Source: a bacterium | GTDB taxonomy: Bacteria > Bacillota > Clostridia > Lachnospirales > Lachnospiraceae | NCBI GenBank assembly: GCA_029227655.1 | Contig: JAQYAI010000043.1 | Span: 1-44,773 of the forward strand | DNA length: 44,773 nucleotides | Reading direction: 5' to 3' | In this document: in pieces, positions 35,351-42,885 of the stretch | Layout: each line of letters opens with the position of its first letter | Numbering within the stretch: position 1 is the stretch's first letter | Translations under genes and position numbers: made by a program | The notes under the pieces: generated by a model | Database searches by the model: none | Seen by the model: the letters and a program-made list of their open reading frames with translations, nothing else | What the model was told of the DNA's origin: nothing

Positions 35351-35379
35351 TTGACATCCATTAGTATTTTTATCATACT
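35351..35379 (+). promoter_or_regulatory. Likely promoter of the first GNAT gene
   Basis: TTGACA and CATACT are separated by 17 nt, about 80 nt upstream of ATG 35461. An inverted repeat (GTATC with GATAC, 6-nt spacer, 35422-35437) lies in the leader and could be an operator. Confidence 0.45.
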
Positions 35380-35460
35380 ATATCTAACTGATGTATCAAG
35401 TACGCAGAAAAATAATACTTGGTATCAAAACCGATACTGTAAAGGGGAAATCTAGATTTT

Positions 35461-35910
35461 ATGAACGATATTGTATTGAAAAAAATTGATGAGAGTAACT
35501 TTTTAGAAGCATTTAATTTGAAACTGGGACAGGGGCAGGATGAATTTGTTTCAAATCCTGTCAGGAGTTTGGCACAGGCATATGTATATTATAATCAATG
35601 TACGCCTTTCGGGATTTATTTTAAAGATACTATGGTTGGCTATGTAATGATTATTTATGATTATGACCTTGAGGAATATGATATCTGGCATATGATGATC
35701 GATGAAAAATATCAGCATAGGGGTTATGGTCAAAAAGCCATGGAAAAGTGTCTTGAGTATATCAAAACAAAACCCTTCGGAGCATCCAATAAAGTTGTAT
35801 TGACTTGTAACAGAGATAACCGGACGGCAATGGAGTTGTATCGCAAGTTTGGTTTTGCAGAAACAGGAAATGAAGATGAGGATGAAATAGAACTGGCGTT
35901 GGAACTTTAA
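35461..35910 (+). CDS. GNAT N-acetyltransferase, BltD/spermidine-acetyltransferase-like
   Basis: A 149-residue acetyl-CoA-dependent acetyltransferase. The fold is seen from FGIYFKDTMVGYVMII through HMMIDEKYQHRGYGQKAMEKCLEYI, with the acetyl-CoA-binding Q/R-x-x-G-x-G/A as QHRGYG, and ends in NRTAMELYRKFGFAETG. The N-terminal FVSNPVRSLAQAYVYYN resembles BltD-like spermine/spermidine acetyltransferases. The polyamine substrate is an inference. It opens the accessory region; an inverted repeat in its leader hints at control. Confidence 0.85.
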   Translation: MNDIVLKKIDESNFLEAFNLKLGQGQDEFVSNPVRSLAQAYVYYNQCTPFGIYFKDTMVGYVMIIYDYDLEEYDIWHMMIDEKYQHRGYGQKAMEKCLEYIKTKPFGASNKVVLTCNRDNRTAMELYRKFGFAETGNEDEDEIELALEL

Positions 35911-35994
35911 TGGACAGGGGTATGAAGATTCAGTATTACCGTATGGAAGAGAAGTTAGGAAACGAATAGCGGAACGAGAAAGGAAGAACGGAAA

Positions 35995-36501
35995 ATGAAA
36001 AGATTAGTCGTATATCAAAGTGCCACAGGCTTTACAGAAAAATATGCCACATGGATCGCAGAGAAACTGTCCTGTGAAGCTAAGGAATTAAAAGGTGTGA
36101 AAAAGCAGGAAATAGGAAATTATGACATGATTATCTTCGGTGGATGGATTATGGGCGGAATGATTATGGGACTGGATAAAATGCAGAAAATGAATCCGAA
36201 ACAGTTGGTGGTATTTGCCGTAGGTGCATCCAATGACAGCGAAGAGGTGCGGGAAAATTTAAAAACACAGAATCATTTAGAGCAAAGTCCACTTTTTTAT
36301 TTAGAAGGTGGTCTTGCCTTTGAACGGATGAGTTTCTTTCCGAAAACGATATTGAAAAAGATGGGCAAGTCCATCGCAAAAAAAGAGAACAAGACACCGC
36401 AGGAACAGGAGATGGAAAAATTATTTGCAGGTTCCTTTGATAACTCTGATATTACGAAGATAGAACCGTTGGTTGCAGCAGTAGAGGCGGCAACATTATG
36501 A
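35995..36501 (+). CDS. Flavodoxin-domain protein
   Basis: A 168-residue FMN-binding flavodoxin-like protein. YQSATGFTEKYATWIAEKL is the phosphate-binding P-loop (T/S-x-T-G-x-T), and YDMIIFGGWIMGG the second FMN-contact loop. It resembles the HemG-type flavodoxin family by size. Electron carriage or quinone reduction is inferred. Its stop overlaps the next start (ATGA), so it is translated with the macrodomain gene. A short 19-codon ORF lies between it and the GNAT gene before it. Confidence 0.85.
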   Translation: MKRLVVYQSATGFTEKYATWIAEKLSCEAKELKGVKKQEIGNYDMIIFGGWIMGGMIMGLDKMQKMNPKQLVVFAVGASNDSEEVRENLKTQNHLEQSPLFYLEGGLAFERMSFFPKTILKKMGKSIAKKENKTPQEQEMEKLFAGSFDNSDITKIEPLVAAVEAATL

Positions 36502-37316
36502 TATATACAGAGAAATTACTGGAGACATTAATAGAAGATTCTGTGCAATATAAAGATATTGCAATTCCGTCGAAAGAAACAGACAAAAAACATCTAATCC
36601 GCAGCCTTATGAATGTTCGTATGCCAAGGGAGGCTTCTGACCAGTTGCTGGACTTGCAGAATGATTATTTGCAGGAAGAACTTTTGAAAAAAGGAATTGT
36701 AACCTTATGGGAGATTCCAACGGTAAAAGAACAATATGGCAGCCAATTTTCAAATGCAGATAAAATATCTCTTTGGCAGGGAGATATAACAAGGTTAAAG
36801 GTGGATGCCGTTGTAAATGCTGCCAATTCACAGATGTTAGGGTGTTTCGTTCCTTGTCACGGGTGTATTGATAATGCGATTCACAGTGCTGCCGGAATAC
36901 AGCTTAGAACTGAATGCAATCATATTATGAATCAGAGGCGGATTCGCTACGGGGAACAATATGAGGAACCAACCGGCACAGCTACGTTGACAAAAGCTTA
37001 CAATCTTCCCTGTAAATATGTCATTCATACGGTGGGACCGATTGTGTACGGTGAACTAAATGAAGAACTCCGTCAGGAGCTTCGGAATTGCTATGAAAAT
37101 GTTTTGAAATGCTGTGTGGAGAATGAAATAAAATCCGTTGCTTTCTGCTGTATTTCCACAGGAGAATTTCATTTTCCGAATGACGAAGCAGCAAAAATTG
37201 CTTTGAACACCGTAACCGATTTTTTGAAAATGAATGATGGTATGGAGAGGGTTATTTTTAACGTCTTTAAAGATAGTGACAAGGAAATCTATCAAAAGAT
37301 ATTCGGCTTGAATTAG
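36498..37316 (+). CDS. Zinc-containing macrodomain protein-ADP-ribose hydrolase
   Basis: A 272-residue macrodomain enzyme that removes ADP-ribose from proteins. The macrodomain (about 88-270) starts KISLWQGDITRLKVDAVVNAAN, with the zinc-binding and catalytic segment GCFVPCHGCIDNAIHSAAG seen in the Zn-macro group, and the later STGEFHFPNDEAAKIAL. The N-terminal 85 residues are a helical extension typical of the same group. It overlaps the flavodoxin gene by 4 nt. In the usual Zn-macro operon it is paired with a SirTM and lipoate genes; these are absent, so this is an orphan version. Confidence 0.9.
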   Translation: MIYTEKLLETLIEDSVQYKDIAIPSKETDKKHLIRSLMNVRMPREASDQLLDLQNDYLQEELLKKGIVTLWEIPTVKEQYGSQFSNADKISLWQGDITRLKVDAVVNAANSQMLGCFVPCHGCIDNAIHSAAGIQLRTECNHIMNQRRIRYGEQYEEPTGTATLTKAYNLPCKYVIHTVGPIVYGELNEELRQELRNCYENVLKCCVENEIKSVAFCCISTGEFHFPNDEAAKIALNTVTDFLKMNDGMERVIFNVFKDSDKEIYQKIFGLN

Positions 37317-37331
37317 ATGGAGACAATAGAT

Positions 37332-37922
37332 ATGATTAGAATAGCAACAGAACAGGATGCGGAAAAATTACTTGCAATCTATGGATATTATGTAGAAAAT
37401 ACAGCAATCACATTTGAATACGAAGTGCCTTCCGTAGAGGAATTTAGGAGGCGGATTTGCCAGACGCTCAGCAAATATCCCTATCTGGTGTCGGAACAGG
37501 ACGGAGAGATTGCGGGTTATGCATATGCAGGGGCTTTTAAAGGACGGCGTGCATATGACTGGGCAGTGGAGACGACTATTTACATAGCCAAGGATGCCAG
37601 AAAAAAGGGATTGGGGAAGGAACTTTATACAGCATTGGAAAAGGCGTTGGCACTACAGAATATTATAAATCTCAATGCCTGTATCGCTTATCCCAGCGTG
37701 GAGGATGAATACCTGACAAAGAACAGCGTTCAATATCATCAGCATCTGGGGTATCGGTTTGTGGGAGAGTTTCATAAATGTGGGTACAAATTCGGCAGGT
37801 GGTATAATATGGTGTGGATGGAAAAGTGTATTTCCCATCATCCACACCAGCCATTGCCGGTTAGGAGTTTTGAGGAGATTCAAAATCAGCTTGCTTTTTT
37901 GCCATGCGACTCCAATTTATAA
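37332..37922 (+). CDS. GNAT acetyltransferase of the phosphinothricin-acetyltransferase (PAT) type
   Basis: A 196-residue GNAT. It has MIRIATEQDAEKLLAIYGYYVENTAITFEY at the start, GRRAYDWAVETTIYIAKDARKKGLGKELY in the CoA region and NSVQYHQHLGYRFVGEFHKCGYKFGRWY at the end, the pattern of the PAT/YncA family that acetylates phosphinothricin-like or methionine-derivative amines. GGAG lies nine nt before ATG 37332; the track's ATG at 37317 lies next to the macrodomain stop and lacks a site. It is third in the flavodoxin-macrodomain run. Its last 62 nt overlap the convergent pnuC. Confidence 0.85.
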   Translation: MIRIATEQDAEKLLAIYGYYVENTAITFEYEVPSVEEFRRRICQTLSKYPYLVSEQDGEIAGYAYAGAFKGRRAYDWAVETTIYIAKDARKKGLGKELYTALEKALALQNIINLNACIAYPSVEDEYLTKNSVQYHQHLGYRFVGEFHKCGYKFGRWYNMVWMEKCISHHPHQPLPVRSFEEIQNQLAFLPCDSNL

Positions 37923-38580
37923 AGCCATAGATATCATTTACCAGAAAAGTAATAAAGCAAACGATTACCGAAAGGTATGTGATATCATGGATGGTCGCCA
38001 GAATCCATAAGAGTATCAGAACAATATCATTGCAGGCATAAGCAATGGCATAATATGGACTTCTTCGAAATGTGAGATATACCGCAAGAAAACTGGTGGT
38101 AATGGATAATGTGCTTGGAAGAATATTTGCAGTATGGAATGCTTTCAAAATAAAGTAAAAAATAAATGTGACGATAACAGTGAGAATCCACATAAAAAGA
38201 GTTTCTTTTTTACTGATATGATTTACCTGAACTTCCGATTTATTTCCGTTGTAAGGGTGTCTCAGCCATGAAATTAATGCAAATACGGCCATGGGCATTG
38301 TCATGCCAAGGTAAGTAATCATTTCTCCATAATAAGAAAATGTGAAAGAGATGATACCATAGAGCAGACTAAAAATAATCATGAGAAACTGACCCAGAGG
38401 GTTGCCCTTTGCGGCAAAAATGAGTGATGTCACACCAATGAGAGAAGCTGTTAGTGTTAAATAGTTTTCTCTGTCAAAAATACAAAAGGATACTGTGATT
38501 AAAATAACAGAGCAGCACCACAGCAAAATCTCGACTTTTGAAAAATAATTTGTGAAAGTTTCTAATTTGTTTTTATTCAT
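37861..38580 (-). CDS. pnuC: Nicotinamide riboside transporter PnuC
   Basis: A 239-residue importer of nicotinamide riboside (an NAD precursor) with about seven membrane helices. The family pattern includes GVTSLIFAAKGNPLGQFLMII and a C-terminal IYGFINW. The start ATG 38580 has AGGAGG four nt upstream; the track's 38610 start is in the leader. The gene has its own promoter and a terminator-like leader, and its 3' end overlaps the convergent GNAT gene. Together with the macrodomain gene it gives this region an NAD/ADP-ribose flavour. Confidence 0.88.
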   Translation of the reverse strand: MNKNKLETFTNYFSKVEILLWCCSVILITVSFCIFDRENYLTLTASLIGVTSLIFAAKGNPLGQFLMIIFSLLYGIISFTFSYYGEMITYLGMTMPMAVFALISWLRHPYNGNKSEVQVNHISKKETLFMWILTVIVTFIFYFILKAFHTANILPSTLSITTSFLAVYLTFRRSPYYAIAYACNDIVLILLWILATIHDITYLSVIVCFITFLVNDIYGFINWSRMAKKQADFESPQNS

Positions 38581-38595
38581 AAGACCTCCTAAAAA

Positions 38596-38655
38596 AGCAT
38601 CCGCATACACACCTTCAAAGACCTAATGGTGTGTAAACGAATGCTCCTTGCATTC
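38596..38655 (-). promoter_or_regulatory. Attenuator-like leader of pnuC
   Basis: On the minus strand a long hairpin (AGCATTCG..TACACACC with GGTGTGTA..CGGATGCT, 38596-38645) ends in TTTTTT just before the AGGAGG of pnuC. Its first arm can instead pair with an upstream GAATGC (38650-38655 with 38639-38644), so the two folds exclude each other. This is what a riboswitch or attenuator looks like, but I do not match it to a known NAD-type riboswitch. Confidence 0.6.
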
Positions 38656-38690
38656 CTACCCGGTGGCAGTACTTGTATTTATTTTTTTAT

Positions 38691-38719
38691 ATGGTAACAT
38701 GAGAAGAGGAAAAAAGCAA
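38691..38719 (-). promoter_or_regulatory. Likely promoter of pnuC
   Basis: TTGCTT and TACCAT are separated by 17 nt on the minus strand, giving a leader of about 100 nt. Confidence 0.45.
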
Positions 38720-38759
38720 TTAAGAAACAGGATGATTTAAAATACATGGAGCAACACAG

Positions 38760-39281
38760 ATGGAAGTAAGAAAAGGAACACAGCAGGATATAGAGGAAGT
38801 GGCGGCACTATATGATGAACTGAATGATTACTTGGAAAGTCATATCAACTACCCAGGATGGATGAAAGGGATATATCCAATTCGTGAAGATGCAGAGGTA
38901 GGCGTTGCAGAACAGAATCTTTTTGTAGCCACAGAAGAAGGGAAGATTGCCGGTACCGTAATCCTGAACCAGAAGCCGGAGGAGGCCTATGATTTAGCGG
39001 ATTGGCAGAATGATTTGGAGTATGATGATATTTGCGTGATTCACACCCTTGCAATACATCCTGATTTTTTGCACCGGGGAATCGGGAAGGAAATCATGGA
39101 GTATGTGCTTGAATATGCTGAGCATATGAATCGAAAAGCAATACGTTTGGATGTATATGAAAACAATATGCCTGCCATTCGTTTGTATGAAAAAATGGGC
39201 TTTCACTATATAGGAACTGTTGATTTAGGATATGGAAAGTATGGACTGGATTGGTACAAGTTGTATCAGTATTTGTTGTAG
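38760..39281 (+). CDS. GNAT N-acetyltransferase
   Basis: A 173-residue acetyltransferase. Acetyl-CoA binding is seen in IHTLAIHPDFLHRGIGKEIMEYVLEYA (R/Q-x-x-G-x-G/A as HRGIG), followed by RLDVYENNMPAIRLYEKMGFHYIGTV. It is a general GNAT with no clear substrate clue. A GGAG lies eight nt before ATG. It is divergent from pnuC and begins the second part of the acetyltransferase cluster. Confidence 0.85.
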   Translation: MEVRKGTQQDIEEVAALYDELNDYLESHINYPGWMKGIYPIREDAEVGVAEQNLFVATEEGKIAGTVILNQKPEEAYDLADWQNDLEYDDICVIHTLAIHPDFLHRGIGKEIMEYVLEYAEHMNRKAIRLDVYENNMPAIRLYEKMGFHYIGTVDLGYGKYGLDWYKLYQYLL

Positions 39282-39421
39282 AACAATGTTCATTCAGCCG
39301 TAAGGCTTGATGATATAAAATTTATTTTAAGGAGACGCTGTTTGAGAAAAAATAACACTTTGGAGATTGTGGACTAACCGGGAGGTTTGTGCCGCATAAT
39401 CTCACATGAACCTCCCAAATA

Positions 39422-39468
39422 TTGACAGTCAACAATTGAACGACATGATACGAACTGCGAATGTTCGT
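39422..39468 (+). promoter_or_regulatory. Promoter and leader hairpin before the YhbS-type GNAT gene
   Basis: TTGACA and CATGAT are separated by 16 nt; a perfect 6-bp stem (ACGAAC with GTTCGT) follows at 39450-39468, close to the AGGAGG of the gene. Weak, but placed as expected. Confidence 0.4.
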
Positions 39469-39490
39469 GAGTCTGACAGGAGGAAAAATA

Positions 39491-40117
39491 ATGAAAAAAA
39501 ATGACTATATGATTCGTTTGGAAACACCTAATGACTATCGTAAGGTGGAAAATTTAACACGTGAGGCATTCTGGAATGTTTACCGTCCGGGATGTATGGA
39601 ACACTATGTACTGCATTGCTACCGTGACAGAGAGGATTTTGTGCCGGAATTGGATTTTGTAATGGAAAAGGATGGCGAAATTATTGGGCATGTGATGTAT
39701 GTACGTGCCAAAATTCAGGCCGATGATGGCAGAGAAATTCCGATTATGACCTTCGGACCTATCAGCATTGCACCGGAGTATAAACGAAAAGGTTATGGAA
39801 AAGCCTTGTTGGATTATTCTATGGAAAAAGCTAAAAAAATGGGTGTAGGTGCACTCTGCATGGAAGGCAACATTGATTTCTATGGAAAGTCCGGCTTTGT
39901 AGTTGCCAGTACAAAAGGAATACACTACTATGCAGAACCAAGAGAAGAGGAAGTCCCGTATTTTCTGCTCAAGGAACTGAGGGAAGGTTTCTTAGACGGT
40001 ATTACAGGAGTCTATCATACGCCGGAGGGTTATTTTGTAGATGAGAAAGCTGTGGAGAAGTTTGACGCTGATTTCCCATCAAAGGAAAAATTAAAGCTGC
40101 CGGGACAGCTAGTGTAA
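39491..40117 (+). CDS. GNAT N-acetyltransferase (YhbS-like)
   Basis: A 208-residue acetyltransferase. The CoA region is FGPISIAPEYKRKGYGKALLDYSMEKAKKMG, followed by GNIDFYGKSGFVVAS, and a C-terminal extension (about 150-208) with YHTPEGYFVDEKAVEKFD, typical of the YhbS/YjdJ-type family. ATG 39491 has AGGAGG eight to nine nt upstream; the track's 39461 start lies in the leader. It is followed by a strong terminator. Confidence 0.85.
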   Translation: MKKNDYMIRLETPNDYRKVENLTREAFWNVYRPGCMEHYVLHCYRDREDFVPELDFVMEKDGEIIGHVMYVRAKIQADDGREIPIMTFGPISIAPEYKRKGYGKALLDYSMEKAKKMGVGALCMEGNIDFYGKSGFVVASTKGIHYYAEPREEEVPYFLLKELREGFLDGITGVYHTPEGYFVDEKAVEKFDADFPSKEKLKLPGQLV

Positions 40118-40135
40118 ACACAAACGAATAAAAGG

Positions 40136-40175
40136 AGTAGCCGGTGGGGAACAAGTTTCCTCACCGGCTAAAACA
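40136..40175 (+). terminator. Terminator after the YhbS-type GNAT gene
   Basis: AGCCGGTGGGGAAC and TTTCCTCACCGGCT form a long stem with small mismatches around an AAG loop; only a weak A/T tail follows. Confidence 0.65.
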
Positions 40176-40197
40176 ATAAAAACATATAAAACAGTTT

Positions 40198-40586
40198 GAG
40201 AACTGTTCCTTTCAGAAAATTCATGCTTTTCCAATGAACGGGAAACAGCAGAAAAATTGATACTAGAATATGGGAAACACGAAAAAGATCCCCGGTATCA
40301 AGCAGTAATGAATCTGATTGTAGAAGCAAATCAGGAAGTATTCAGCAAGGAGGATGAAAAAATGTGTGAGGCATTACGAAAAATAATGAGTGATGAGTTA
40401 GAGGAAAGGGAAAATATAGGAAGAACTGAAGGGAGGATAGAAGGAAGAGCCGAAGGAATTATTGAAACAGGTATAGAAATAGGACTTTCCGAAGAGGATA
40501 TTTTAGGGAAATTACAGAAGAAACTGGATGTTTCATTGCAAAAAGCACAGGAATATTTGCATATGTTTGGAAAACAGACGGTATAA
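40198..40586 (+). pseudogene. Truncated Rpn/PD-(D/E)XK-type nuclease (C-terminal part)
   Basis: The open frame from 40198 (after a TGA) reads FLSENSCFSNERETAEKLI and runs into the track's ORF at 40257. Its end GRTEGRIEGRAEGIIETGIEIGL is the flexible G-E-repeat linker typical of the Rpn/YhgA recombination-promoting nuclease family, followed by a helical tail. The N-terminal nuclease domain is missing, so this is a decayed remnant, consistent with a mobile-element-scarred region. A TTG start for a short product is possible but unlikely to be functional. Confidence 0.6.
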
Positions 40587-40609
40587 AAGGACAGGAGATA
40601 AAACGGTCT

Positions 40610-41434
40610 ATGCTAAAAATAGTAACATTGGTTGAGAATACAACGTTGTCATCGGAATATCGTTGCAAACATGGATTGTGTCTATACATAGAGACCGAAA
40701 AACATAAAATACTGTTTGATGTAGGACAGGATGATTTGTTCATTGAAAATGCAAAAAAGATGCAAATAGATATTTCGGAAATTGATACGGTAATTATATC
40801 CCATGGACATAAAGACCATGGTGGAGCTTTAAAAGCCTTTATGTCTTTGAACTCTGAAGCAAAGATATATATAAGAAAAGCAGCGTTTGAACCACATTAC
40901 ATCAAGGTGTTGGGACTTCCGTTTGATGTGGGATTGGATGAGGAATTGCTCAATAATGAACAGATAGTAGTTACCACTGATGAAATGAGGATAGATGAAG
41001 AGTTGTTCCTTTTTTCAAATGTAACATCCGATACTTATTTTTCAAAATCAAACAAGGCATTGTATACGAAAAAGCAAAGACGGATGGTGCCAGATGATTT
41101 TTGCCATGAGCAGAATTTGATTATTACAGCAAACGGGAAAAGGGTGTTATTTTCAGGCTGTTCACATACGGGAATTGTGAATATACAGAATCAGGCGGAA
41201 AAATTGATTTTAAGTGAGATTTCGACTGTGGTCGGAGGATTTCATTTATATAATCCCCCAACAAAAAAATATGAGAGTGATGAAATGATTGCTAATATAA
41301 CGAATGCTTTAGAAAAAAAGAAGAGTGATTATTATACTTGCCATTGTACCGGAATAAAAGCATATAAAAAGATGAAATATAAGCTGGGGGAGAGATTACA
41401 TTATTTGTCAACTGGTACGGAAATATTATTGTAA
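40610..41434 (+). CDS. Metallo-beta-lactamase-fold hydrolase
   Basis: A 274-residue MBL-fold protein. The metal-binding IISHGHKDHGG is intact, as are downstream SGCSHTGIVNI and VVGGFHLYNPP with further His residues. It resembles the group annotated as dihydropteridine-type or ribofuranosylaminobenzene-phosphate-synthase-like hydrolases rather than beta-lactamases. The substrate is unknown. There is no signal peptide. It follows the broken Rpn gene. Confidence 0.82.
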   Translation: MLKIVTLVENTTLSSEYRCKHGLCLYIETEKHKILFDVGQDDLFIENAKKMQIDISEIDTVIISHGHKDHGGALKAFMSLNSEAKIYIRKAAFEPHYIKVLGLPFDVGLDEELLNNEQIVVTTDEMRIDEELFLFSNVTSDTYFSKSNKALYTKKQRRMVPDDFCHEQNLIITANGKRVLFSGCSHTGIVNIQNQAEKLILSEISTVVGGFHLYNPPTKKYESDEMIANITNALEKKKSDYYTCHCTGIKAYKKMKYKLGERLHYLSTGTEILL

Positions 41435-41546
41435 GATATTGCTTTTCCGGGAAGGGAATTGATGAAGGAGATAAAAGAAATAAATTAGATTTTTTAGGAG
41501 TACATCTGCCCTATAAAGGAGCAGAAAAGGAAAGTAGAGGAAAATC

Positions 41547-41927
41547 ATGAAACTGAAAAATGTGTTGATTGTAGTGGAGGATATTGAGAAATCCAAAGCT
41601 TTCTATAAAGAATTATTTGGACTGGACGTGGTGGTGGATTTTGACGGGAACGTGATACTGACTGAGGGGCTGGTGCTTCAGGATAAGAAAATCTGGGAAA
41701 AATTCATCGAAAGAGAAGTAATTCCCAAGGGGAATGATGCGGAGCTGTATTTTGAGGAAACAGACTTGGAAGGATTTTCACAAAAGCTGGAGAACAGTTC
41801 CTTTGACATCGAATATGTCAATCGGATGATAGAACATGACTGGGATCAAAGGGTCATCCGCATTTATGATCCGGACAAGCATATGATTGAAATTGGTGAA
41901 CCTATGGAGAAATGGCAGAAGAAATAA
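41547..41927 (+). CDS. VOC (glyoxalase/bleomycin-resistance fold) family protein
   Basis: A 126-residue VOC-fold protein. MKLKNVLIVVEDIEKSKAFYKELFGLDVVVDFDGNV is the first beta-alpha-beta-beta-beta module; the second ends in RIYDPDKHMIEIGEPM with the metal-ligand glutamate. It may bind a metal and an aldehyde or antibiotic, but the substrate is unknown. It lies 34 nt before the first DMT permease gene, with which it may be transcribed. Confidence 0.82.
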   Translation: MKLKNVLIVVEDIEKSKAFYKELFGLDVVVDFDGNVILTEGLVLQDKKIWEKFIEREVIPKGNDAELYFEETDLEGFSQKLENSSFDIEYVNRMIEHDWDQRVIRIYDPDKHMIEIGEPMEKWQKK

Positions 41928-41961
41928 GATTAGAAAAGGTACAAAGGAGATTTTTAGGAAA

Positions 41962-42885
41962 ATGAAAGTAATACGCGGAGTTTTTTTAGCGTTGGTGGCA
42001 GGTATCTGTTGGGGGATGTCCGGCACGGTGGGACAGTATCTATTTACAGAAAAAAATGTGGATGCAGGATGGCTGACAGTAGTAAGGATGTTGATATCCG
42101 GGGTAGTTCTGCTGTTGCTGGCATTGTGGAGCCAGCCTCAGAATGTCAAAAGAATCTGGAATGAAAAGCAGGCAGTTGCGAGACTTCTGCTTTTTTCTCT
42201 GCTGGGACTAATGGCAGTTCAATTTGGTTATATGCAGGCAATCCGCTATTCCAATGCGGGAACAGCCACAGCCATACAATATCTGGGAGAGGCATTTATT
42301 TTAATTTTTACCTGTGTTTCCATGAAAAGATATCCAAAATCCTTTGAGGTGGTGGGACTTGTACTGGCATTGACAGGAATTTATCTGCTGGCAACCCATG
42401 GGGATGTGGGAAACATGGTGCTGTCCACCCAGGGACTTGTGTGGGGACTGGTGGCAGCAGTGGCACTGATGACCTATACATTGCTTCCGGGAAAATTGAT
42501 TCGGGAATATGGAAATCAAACAGTAACCGGATATGCCATGCTCATTGGAGGTATGGTGCTGATGGTGGCTTTGCAGAGCTGGAATCGGGATGTGTCTGTG
42601 GACAAAGAAGTATTTTTGGCAATGTTGGTTATTGTGGTAATCGGAACCATTTTGGCATTTACGGCATATTTCCAGAGCATTGCAGATATAGGCGGGGTAA
42701 AAGCCGGGTTACTTGCTTCGGTGGAAACCATTGCGGCACCGTTGTTTGCATCTCTTTGGTTAAAAACAAAATTTGAACTGGTGGATTACATAGGCTTTGT
42801 ATGTATTTTGGCTATGGTAATTCTGTTGGCAGTGCCGGCTTTGCGGGAAGAGGCGGCAAAAGGTCAGGGAGGTTGTGAAGGATGA
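41962..42885 (+). CDS. EamA/DMT-family membrane transporter
   Basis: A 307-residue permease of the drug/metabolite superfamily with ten predicted helices in two EamA repeats (LVAGICWGMSGTVGQYLF, then GLVWGLVAAVALMTYTLL). ATG 41962 is preferred over the track's 41887. The substrate is unknown; such proteins often export amino acids, metabolites or drugs. Its stop overlaps the next DMT gene by 4 nt (ATGA), so the two are translated together and may form a heterodimer. Confidence 0.87.
   Translation: MKVIRGVFLALVAGICWGMSGTVGQYLFTEKNVDAGWLTVVRMLISGVVLLLLALWSQPQNVKRIWNEKQAVARLLLFSLLGLMAVQFGYMQAIRYSNAGTATAIQYLGEAFILIFTCVSMKRYPKSFEVVGLVLALTGIYLLATHGDVGNMVLSTQGLVWGLVAAVALMTYTLLPGKLIREYGNQTVTGYAMLIGGMVLMVALQSWNRDVSVDKEVFLAMLVIVVIGTILAFTAYFQSIADIGGVKAGLLASVETIAAPLFASLWLKTKFELVDYIGFVCILAMVILLAVPALREEAAKGQGGCEG

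Noticed and set aside
40610-41434. MBL-fold gene as a beta-lactamase
   Set aside because: No signal peptide, and the motifs are those of the broad cytoplasmic MBL hydrolase group, not class B lactamases.
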